Of a stretch of DNA of 10,507 nucleotides, positions 6,511 to 10,507 are shown one piece after another. The notes below the pieces were generated by a model. It worked only from the letters and a program-made list of their open reading frames with translations. It did no database searches and was not told the DNA's origin. The stretch covers positions 1-10,507 of the forward strand of contig CAAGIZ010000125.1 in assembly GCA_900770075.1 (NCBI GenBank), written 5' to 3'. Position numbers and translations under genes: made by a program. Source of the DNA: Spirochaetia bacterium (GTDB taxonomy: Bacteria; Spirochaetota; Spirochaetia; Treponematales; Treponemataceae). Position 1 is the first letter of the stretch; the number at the start of each line of letters is the position of its first letter.

Positions 6511-7782
6511 ATGTCGTCTGTGCCTTTCTCGCTATCAAAAAGAAACGGTATTTTTTATGTACGGTTTAAAAACGAAATGACCGGGAAATACCTTACCGCA
6601 AAATCCACGGGAACTTCCAGCAGAAAAGAAGCTGAAGAAATCGCCTGGAAATGGCTTTTGGACAAGAAAATTGAGCGTCCAAAGTTTGAAAATAAAAAAC
6701 TTAATGACCTTGTACACAGGGCAGACCTTTCCGACAATTTGATAGATTTTGTAATAACCGAAGCAAAAAAACGGGGGATTTTAAAGGCTGTAGTGCGCAA
6801 AGGTGAAAACGGAGATATTAACGCCTATTCCTATTGCCTTGATTTTTGGGATTTTGAAAAATCGCCTTATATCCGGCAAAAAATCCGCATGGGGCAAAGG
6901 CTCACAAAAAAACATTGCGATGCTCAAAAACGGAATATTAAAGTTCACTTTGAAAGCTTTTTGAAAGATAAACTCCTTGGAGAAATTACAAGGGAAGATA
7001 TAGAAAATCTTTTTGAAAAAATAGGACTCCTTTGTCTTTCTGGACATTCAAAAAATTATATTATGCGCTCCCTTCTTGTTCCGTTACGGTTTGCGTACTT
7101 TCACGGTATTATTGCAGTTGATTTATTTTCAGGCTGGACATTCTTCAGCGAAAAGTACAAAAAGCGTAAAATCCTTTCTCAAGAACAGATGCAGGCTGTT
7201 TTTTCTGTTGAATGGGAAAATCCAAAGGCAAAACTTGCAGCGATTCTTTCCGCCGTTACGGGGCTTAGAATGGGAGAAATCCTCGGACTTCAAAAAGGTG
7301 ATTTAGGAAAGGGCAGGATTTATCTTAAACACTCATGGAGCGAAAAAGACGGATTAAAAGCAACAAAAAACGGTGAAGAGCGGGAAGTAATAGTGCCTTT
7401 TATGTGGATTATGGAAGCACTGCTAAAACTTGCAGAACAAAACCCTTACAAAAAGACAATGGACGCTTTTGTTTTTTGGGGGCTAAAAGCTGACAGGCCT
7501 CTTGATCACAAAGTCTTTAACAAGTTCTTTAAAATTGCCCTGATAAAATGCGGATTTTCGGAGGATAACGCTCAAGAATACTGCTTCCATTCTTTAAGGC
7601 ATTTTTTTACGGCGAATATGTACGGAAAAATAAGCGACACAACTTTGCAAAGGCAGACAGGGCACAAAACCCACTCAATGCTTCTGCATTACGCAGACCA
7701 CGAAATACAGACAGAAACAGAAAGGCTTTGCACCCTGCAAAAAGAAACATTCTACTATCTACAGGATAAAACCTGTTTTTAG
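6511..7782 (+). CDS. int: Tyrosine-family site-specific integrase
   Basis: This 423-residue recombinase should integrate and excise the element by cutting DNA through a tyrosine-phosphate link. The C-terminal catalytic domain is complete: Arg253 (TGLRMGEILGL), a beta-hairpin Lys (Lys283 or Lys286, GLKATKNGEE), His360 and Arg363 (HSLRH), His385 (TGHKTH) and nucleophile Tyr394 (LLHYADH). The N-terminal part has an arm-binding-like start (FYVRFKNEMTGKYLTAKSTGTSSRKEAEE) and a core-binding region (about 120-225). GGGG (6499-6502) lies 8 bases before the ATG, and the box GGGGTTC recurs at other starts in this element. The gene reads away from tRNA-Arg and overlaps the convergent terminase gene by 4 bases at its 3' end. 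It is a phage or island integrase rather than XerC/D, judging by its length and its place. Confidence 0.95.
   Translation: MSSVPFSLSKRNGIFYVRFKNEMTGKYLTAKSTGTSSRKEAEEIAWKWLLDKKIERPKFENKKLNDLVHRADLSDNLIDFVITEAKKRGILKAVVRKGENGDINAYSYCLDFWDFEKSPYIRQKIRMGQRLTKKHCDAQKRNIKVHFESFLKDKLLGEITREDIENLFEKIGLLCLSGHSKNYIMRSLLVPLRFAYFHGIIAVDLFSGWTFFSEKYKKRKILSQEQMQAVFSVEWENPKAKLAAILSAVTGLRMGEILGLQKGDLGKGRIYLKHSWSEKDGLKATKNGEEREVIVPFMWIMEALLKLAEQNPYKKTMDAFVFWGLKADRPLDHKVFNKFFKIALIKCGFSEDNAQEYCFHSLRHFFTANMYGKISDTTLQRQTGHKTHSMLLHYADHEIQTETERLCTLQKETFYYLQDKTCF
7761..7780 (+). terminator. Weak terminator-like hairpin at the integrase 3' end
   Basis: ACAGG (7761-7765) pairs with CCTGT (7772-7776) across a 6-base loop, followed by TTTT. 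It lies inside the last integrase codons. The 5-bp stem is short, but no other terminator separates this gene from the convergent terminase gene. Confidence 0.3.
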
Positions 7783-8255
7783 CCGTTGCCCCGTAAACTT
7801 TTAATAAAATTATCCGCCTCGTCTTCCTGTTTAGGCTGAATTTTTATTCGCGCACGGGCGGTCGGAGTAACTCCGTATTTTTCCATAGTCTTTTTGTAGT
7901 TTTCCATGCTTTCGTTATACTTCTGGATTAAATCCACATCCTTGAACTTATTGAGCTGTGCCCAATAAGCGGCGATGGAGTCGAAGTTTTCCTGCACTGC
8001 AGCAAGGCAGTCTTGAGCCGCCCCGTAAGCGATAAAAGCGTCTGTAAGGGTCGGAAGGTCAACGGCAGTTATAAGCCCATTTTTCTGTAAAATAGGAATT
8101 ATTTCGAGCCATTTTTCTTTTGCAGGATTGTTAAGTTCTTCGGGAACGCTTATATCTTCCAGCACTTCGAGATTGACACCTCTGTTTGCGTGTCTGTCTT
8201 TTCTATAGGTTCCGTCTTTGATATGTTCTTCTGTTGATTTGATTGGTCTTCCCAT
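7779..8255 (-). CDS. terS: Phage terminase small subunit, P27 family
   Basis: The protein has 158 residues, the usual length for P27-type small terminases, which recognise the packaging site and load the large subunit. The N-terminus MGRPIKSTEEHIKDGTYRKD follows the family pattern GRP-K-T. The middle NPAKEKWLEIIPILQKNGLITAVDLPTL matches the conserved A-x-W...L...L(L/I)T-x-D block. YGVTPTARARI matches the C-terminal LGLTPSSRARL motif. No large terminase gene adjoins it: it lies between the repressor (22 bases upstream) and the convergent integrase (4-base overlap). That placement is unlike a standard packaging module and resembles phage satellites that carry only terS. No Shine-Dalgarno sequence precedes the start, and the start codon falls in an inverted repeat. 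Confidence 0.85.
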   Translation of the reverse strand: MGRPIKSTEEHIKDGTYRKDRHANRGVNLEVLEDISVPEELNNPAKEKWLEIIPILQKNGLITAVDLPTLTDAFIAYGAAQDCLAAVQENFDSIAAYWAQLNKFKDVDLIQKYNESMENYKKTMEKYGVTPTARARIKIQPKQEDEADNFIKSLRGNG

Positions 8256-8274
8256 ACTTATATAGTCAGTATGG
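8252..8274. repeat. Inverted repeat covering the terS start codon
   Basis: CCATACT (8252-8258) and AGTATGG (8268-8274) are perfect 7-base inverted arms around a 9-base gap. On the - strand mRNA the arm AGTATGG contains the terS ATG, so a hairpin would hide the start codon. It could equally be a DNA operator. Confidence 0.45.
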
Positions 8275-8277
8275 TAT

Positions 8278-8601
8278 TTATTTTTTTAAAGCGTTGATTG
8301 CGGTCTGAAAATTGCCGTTTATTTCTGTCTGTAAGATTTTAAGGGTGTTAATAAAAAGCGGTGTTTTATCTTCCCCATTTTCCTTTTCTTCGTTTGTATC
8401 TTTATGAACCCCTGTAATAAGATACTCCACATCAACATCAAGATACCTTGCAATTTTTACGCAAACATCACCTGCAGGAATGGTTCCACGCTTTTTCCAG
8501 TCGGTAATTGCAGAATGAGTTAATCCTAAGTCATCGCATAATGCGGCTCTTTTTAAATTTTTCTCTTTCAATAAGTTATCAATCCTTTCGACAAATTCCA
8601 T
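8278..8601 (-). CDS. XRE/CI-type phage repressor, short form
   Basis: This 107-residue protein has an N-terminal helix-turn-helix of the XRE/CI-N type: AALCDDLGLTHSAITDWKKRGTIP (about 19-42), then VCVKIARYLDVDVEYLITG, typical of lambdoid-like repressors. The C-terminal half is short and charged, with no S24 peptidase domain. It therefore cannot be removed by RecA-driven self-cleavage; release may need an antirepressor, as in many satellites. It reads leftward from a divergent control region with three matching operators (8636-8716), which it most likely binds. The start is chosen from a strong AAAAAGGGGG box 7-8 bases upstream, which continues as GGGGTTCA. It probably forms a transcript with terS. 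Confidence 0.88.
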   Translation of the reverse strand: MEFVERIDNLLKEKNLKRAALCDDLGLTHSAITDWKKRGTIPAGDVCVKIARYLDVDVEYLITGVHKDTNEEKENGEDKTPLFINTLKILQTEINGNFQTAINALKK

Positions 8602-8635
8602 TTTTGAACCCCCTTTTTAATATTTTCGAGAAAAA

Positions 8636-8716
8636 AATCGGCAAATGAAGAAAAATTTACTTGATTTAATCGGCAATTGCCGTTATAACTATTATTGTAA
8701 TCGGCAAATGCCGATT
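8636..8716. promoter_or_regulatory. Three repressor operators (O1, O2, O3)
   Basis: O3 (8699-8716) is AATCGGCAAATGCCGATT with perfect 8-base arms. O2 (8668-8685) holds the perfect 12-base palindrome CGGCAATTGCCG (8671-8682). O1 (8636-8647) has the left half, AATCGGCAAATG, and a degenerate right half. Centres lie near 8644.5, 8676.5 and 8707.5, so they are 32 and 31 bases apart, about three helical turns. The divergent XRE-type repressor is the obvious ligand, by inference from position. Confidence 0.8.
8661..8689 (+). promoter_or_regulatory. Rightward early promoter with an operator in its spacer
   Basis: TTGATT (8661-8666) and TATAAC (8684-8689) are separated by exactly 17 bases. Operator O2 fills the spacer and O3 covers the expected start region (about 8694-8700), so bound repressor would block it. 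It should drive the structured leader and the rightward operon. I could not find a convincing leftward promoter for the repressor in the same stretch. Confidence 0.7.
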
Positions 8717-8763
8717 AAACCCCAGTAAACTGGGGTTTGTTGGTTCTTGACAGAACCAACAAA
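8717..8763. repeat. Two tandem perfect inverted repeats
   Basis: The first has arms AAACCCCAGT (8717-8726) and ACTGGGGTTT (8729-8738) with a 2-base centre. The second has 12-base arms, TTTGTTGGTTCT (8736-8747) and AGAACCAACAAA (8752-8763), around TGAC. They share TTT (8736-8738) and directly adjoin operator O3. They may be RNA hairpins or DNA sites for an excision or replication protein. Confidence 0.75.
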
Positions 8764-8832
8764 GAAGGGGTTCATAAATAATTTTTGGCAATAACTAAAA
8801 ACTGATCACCGCATGTTTTTAGTTTTATTTAT

Positions 8833-8888
8833 ATGCCGGAAGAAGTGCAGCACCTGAACCCCGCTCCGCTTTTTCCGGCATTTTTTTT
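8833..8888 (+). terminator. Intrinsic terminator upstream of the first rightward gene
   Basis: Thirteen pairs form between 8833-8845 and 8869-8881, including ATGCCGGAA with TTCCGGCAT and one G-T pair, followed by T residues at 8881-8888. The 23-base loop is long for a terminator and contains TGAACCCC. It lies 22 bases before the start codon at 8910, so operon expression would need readthrough or antitermination, or a promoter I cannot see. Confidence 0.8.
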
Positions 8889-8909
8889 AATCCGTAAAGG
8901 GGGGTTCAA

Positions 8910-9116
8910 ATGTTTACGGTTTACTTAAACGATGGAACTAAAAAACGGTTTGCTACGTTCCGGCAGGTTAGAAAGTCGCTGAAGCTTTCTAAGAACTTTC
9001 TTTCAAAAATTGCAAAAAACGGCATAACCTACCTTCCTACCGGGGAAACCGTACTCAATCTTGAAGCCATTGCAGACAGAAAGGTTTTTGCCTGTGTGTG
9101 CAGGGGGCTTATATGA
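8910..9116 (+). CDS. Small basic protein of unknown function
   Basis: The protein has 68 residues and I do not recognise it. It begins with a short beta-like segment (MFTVYLNDGTKKRFATF), continues into a basic helical part (RQVRKSLKLSKNFLSKIAKNG) and ends with YLPTGETVLNLEAI. The high Lys/Arg content and first place in the rightward operon would suit a DNA-binding regulator or excisionase, but no motif proves this. The start is set by a strong AAAGGGGGG box 5 bases before the ATG, which merges into GGGGTTCA (8901-8908). The stop overlaps the next start as ATGA (9113-9116), so the two are translationally coupled. Confidence 0.7.
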   Translation: MFTVYLNDGTKKRFATFRQVRKSLKLSKNFLSKIAKNGITYLPTGETVLNLEAIADRKVFACVCRGLI

Positions 9117-9334
9117 AATTTGACCTCAACACTTCCCAGCAAAGGGTTTTTGATTACATCGTGGAAAACGGAAGCATTACCTCCATGGAAGCAATCCAGA
9201 ACTTCGGAGAGACACGCATCTCTGCACGGATTTTCGAGCTTAAGGACAAAGGAGTGCCTATAGCATCGGAATACATCAAGGTTACAAATCGGTTTGGCGA
9301 AAGCCGGAATGTAAAAAAATACTTTTTCGGCTAG
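9113..9334 (+). CDS. Phage winged-helix (HTH) protein
   Basis: This 73-residue protein resembles the small phage helix-turn-helix proteins of the HTH_39 type. QQRVFDYIVENGSITSMEAIQNFGETRISARIFELKDKG forms the helix-turn-helix, followed by a wing (VPIASEYIKVTNRFGESRNVKKYFF). It probably binds DNA; its target is unknown. The frame is open from a GTG at 9098, but ATG 9113 is chosen because GGGGG lies just upstream and the ATGA overlap with the preceding stop is typical of coupled phage genes. It stops 9 bases before the next small reading frame. Confidence 0.8.
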   Translation: MKFDLNTSQQRVFDYIVENGSITSMEAIQNFGETRISARIFELKDKGVPIASEYIKVTNRFGESRNVKKYFFG

Positions 9335-9343
9335 GGGCTAAAA

Positions 9344-9543
9344 ATGAACAACTATCAGTACTACATCAAGATGAAAAACATCTGCGAAGAGAGGGGGCGG
9401 GAAAAGCCGGAATTAAGATGCTTTTTTCTGGAAGCGCGAAAGGTTTTGAAAACAAAGCCTTTAAGCTTAAACAAAAGGACATCGTTCCCATAAATCTTGA
9501 ACAGAAAACGCTTCTTTCTTTTTACGGGGTGAGGACATGCTAG
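9344..9543 (+). pseudogene. Small phage gene, apparently frame-disrupted
   Basis: A start with an AGGGG box (ATG at 9344) opens a frame that stops at 9491-9493 after 49 residues. From about 9398 a different frame looks more gene-like: MLFSGSAKGFENKAF, later VPINLEQKTLLSFYGV. It ends at TAG 9541-9543, overlapping the next ATG (9537) in the compact way common in phage operons. One extra G in the GGGGG run near 9392-9396 would join the two into 66 residues. Either a sequencing error, a real mutation, or two separate short genes (the second from ATG 9418) can explain this. The function is unknown. Confidence 0.5.
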
Positions 9544-9825
9544 AAGAAGTTCAGGACATTCTGTGCAGTAAGAAAAAACCGCTTTCCGGAAGAGGGCTGG
9601 AAAAGGATTGGAGAGCTGAAAAGTCTGCTTGAAAAAGGTGAGATTACGGAAAGCGCCTTTGAAGCGAGGGTTTGGGCGGTTGCAGACTTTTACGACAACA
9701 TAAAACAAAAGGAGTGGTGGTGGGATTCATCGGACGAAAGGAGTATTTTCTTCCGTCCGGTCATAATAACCCAGGAAAATGAAAACGAGTACGGGCGGAC
9801 AACTTTGGTAAAAAAGCCTTATTAG
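9537..9825 (+). pseudogene. Small phage gene, apparently frame-disrupted at an A6 run
   Basis: ATG 9537 opens a frame (MLEEVQDILCSKKKPL) that stops at 9630-9632 after 31 residues. A second frame, open up to TAG 9823-9825, reads RFPEEGWKRIGELKSLLEKG, then ITESAFEARVWAVADFYDNI and later RSIFFRPVIITQENE, which has clear protein character. Removing one A from AAAAAA (9573-9578) joins them into 95 residues. The joined protein is acidic and helical with an aromatic cluster (EWWWD). I recognise no family. It ends 15 bases before the ATPase gene. A programmed +1 shift is possible but has no known signal here. Confidence 0.55.
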
Positions 9826-9840
9826 GCAAATGGAGGTTAA

Positions 9841-10497
9841 ATGGCCAACTTAATCGTAATTATGGGAGACAGTGGAGCCGGAAAGACTTACGCAATCAAA
9901 AGCCTTGACCCGCAGGAAGTTTCTGTAATTTCCTGCAAGAAAAACAGGCTTCCTTTCCCCGGAACTTATTCCGTGCGGAAAGTGGTGGACACCACCGACC
10001 AGAACGGACAACCGTTTTTTGCGTATGACCAGATAAAGGCTTTATTAAAGTCATCGCAAAAAAAGATTTTTGTAATTGACGACAGCACCTTTCTTCTGAA
10101 AAACGAGCAGCAGAGGAATACAGGGCTGAAAATCAAGAACGACAAGGTAAACGGATTTATGCAGTATGAAGTCCTGTCATTTCACTTTAAGGATTTGATT
10201 GACTTCATTCTTGACGACCTTCCAGAAGATGTCTTTGTAATTTTAATGCACCACATTACAAAAGACGAAACAGGCAAGGTAAAGACCGAGGTTGTGGGAA
10301 AATCTCTGGACAGTCTTATAGAAAAGTCCTGTGATGTTGTCCTTCTGGCAGAAGTCGAAAACGGGGAACATTATTTTTTAACAGAAAGCTGTTCCTATGC
10401 AACCACAAAAAGCCCGGAAGGAATGTATCCGGCAAAAATTCCTAATTCACTAAAAGAAGTGATTGACGGATTTAAAAAATATTACGGCATGGAGTAA
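9841..10497 (+). CDS. Phage P-loop ATPase, Sak4/AAA_24-like
   Basis: This 218-residue protein is a compact RecA-fold ATPase of the kind found in phage replication and recombination modules. Walker A is GDSGAGKT (9-16), Walker B is IFVIDD (76-81), and FVILMHH (132-138) is the third strand with a polar end. The late motif KSPEGMYP (190-197) is typical of these nucleotide-binding proteins. Sak4-type members help single-strand annealing together with a phage SSB; that role is inferred from the family. The start is supported by GGAGG 4 bases upstream. It is the first well-known replication-type gene of the rightward operon, and a partner SSB or primase would be expected downstream. Confidence 0.82.
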   Translation: MANLIVIMGDSGAGKTYAIKSLDPQEVSVISCKKNRLPFPGTYSVRKVVDTTDQNGQPFFAYDQIKALLKSSQKKIFVIDDSTFLLKNEQQRNTGLKIKNDKVNGFMQYEVLSFHFKDLIDFILDDLPEDVFVILMHHITKDETGKVKTEVVGKSLDSLIEKSCDVVLLAEVENGEHYFLTESCSYATTKSPEGMYPAKIPNSLKEVIDGFKKYYGME

Positions 10498-10502
10498 ACG
10501 CT

Positions 10503-10507
10503 ATGTA
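10503..10507 (+). CDS. Probable start of the next operon gene (cut by window end)
   Basis: ATG at 10503 follows GGAG (10491-10494) by 8 bases, and the box overlaps the end of the ATPase gene. Only five bases are visible, so nothing can be said about the product. Confidence 0.35.

Larger units (their letters stand above)
8694..8888 (+). ncRNA. Structured leader RNA or small RNA candidate
   Basis: The stretch between the rightward promoter and the first rightward gene has no convincing gene but is almost fully taken up by hairpins: 8699-8716 (operator O3), 8717-8738, 8736-8763, 8793-8824 and 8833-8881, the last followed by eight T. A transcript from the promoter would end at about 8888 and be about 195 nt long. 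The unpaired stretch 8764-8792 carries GGGGTTCA (8767-8774), and the 23-base terminator loop carries its exact complement TGAACCCC (8855-8862). It could be an attenuator leader, a free small RNA, or both. I recognise no known RNA family. Confidence 0.5.

Noticed and set aside
8607..8634. A leftward promoter with TTGCCG and TATTAA for the repressor gene
   Set aside because: The spacer is 16 bases, but transcription would begin within or just after the ribosome-binding site, leaving a leader of only about 8 bases.
8636..8763. A CRISPR array or iteron cluster
   Set aside because: The repeated units are palindromic operators plus two unrelated inverted repeats, with no constant direct repeat and spacer pattern, and no cas genes are near.
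8785..8805. A six-residue leader peptide from TTG 8785 behind the GGGGTTCA box
   Set aside because: The box lies 14 bases from the TTG, too far for usual initiation, and the peptide has no run of regulatory codons.
9573..9579. A classical -1 slippery site (A AAA AAC) driving programmed frameshifting
   Set aside because: The heptamer is present, but the upstream frame reads AAA AAA CCG, so the phase is wrong for -1 slippage, and the second frame needs a +1 shift.
9361..9708. A 115-residue open frame on the - strand
   Set aside because: It is the shadow of the two frame-disrupted + strand genes. Those have ribosome-binding sites, compact overlaps and natural protein sequence, while this frame has an odd Phe/Lys/Arg-rich composition and lies against the operon direction.

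Overview
The window looks like a spirochaete chromosome, most likely Treponema or a close relative. The strongest clue is a single reading frame joining cytidylate kinase to ribosomal protein S1, a fusion known from treponemes. An RluB-type pseudouridine synthase precedes it, and a spirochaete-style lipoprotein with a loose lipobox (FVSC) and moderate A+T content fit the same assignment.

Positions 1-6375 are chromosomal backbone on the + strand: the 3' end of rluB, the cmk-rpsA fusion, a GAF-type sigma-54 activator, a composite palindromic intergenic repeat (4411-4557), a membrane-anchored TPR protein, a lipoprotein of unknown role, and tRNA-Arg(TCT) with a clear promoter and terminator.

Positions 6376-10507 are the left end of an integrated phage-like element sitting against the tRNA gene. 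A tyrosine integrase with all catalytic residues reads away from the tRNA. A P27-type terminase small subunit and an XRE-type repressor lie on the - strand and converge on it. A 308-bp divergent control region follows. It has three evenly spaced repressor operators, one of them filling the spacer of a good rightward promoter, then a chain of hairpins ending in an intrinsic terminator. The rightward operon holds a small basic protein, a winged-helix protein, two small genes that each look frame-disrupted at a homopolymer run, and a Sak4-like phage ATPase; another gene probably starts at 10503. No large terminase, capsid or tail gene is visible, so the element could be a phage satellite (PICI-like) or a prophage whose other modules lie beyond the window.

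The most unusual signal is in the control region. The rightward promoter should make an RNA of about 195 nt (roughly 8694-8888) with four or five stem-loops. The terminator loop carries TGAACCCC, the exact complement of a GGGGTTCA box. That box, or seven bases of it, forms the ribosome-binding region of the integrase, repressor and first rightward gene, and it also occurs once inside the RNA. This suggests, without proving, an RNA switch that acts on the translation of the element's key genes.
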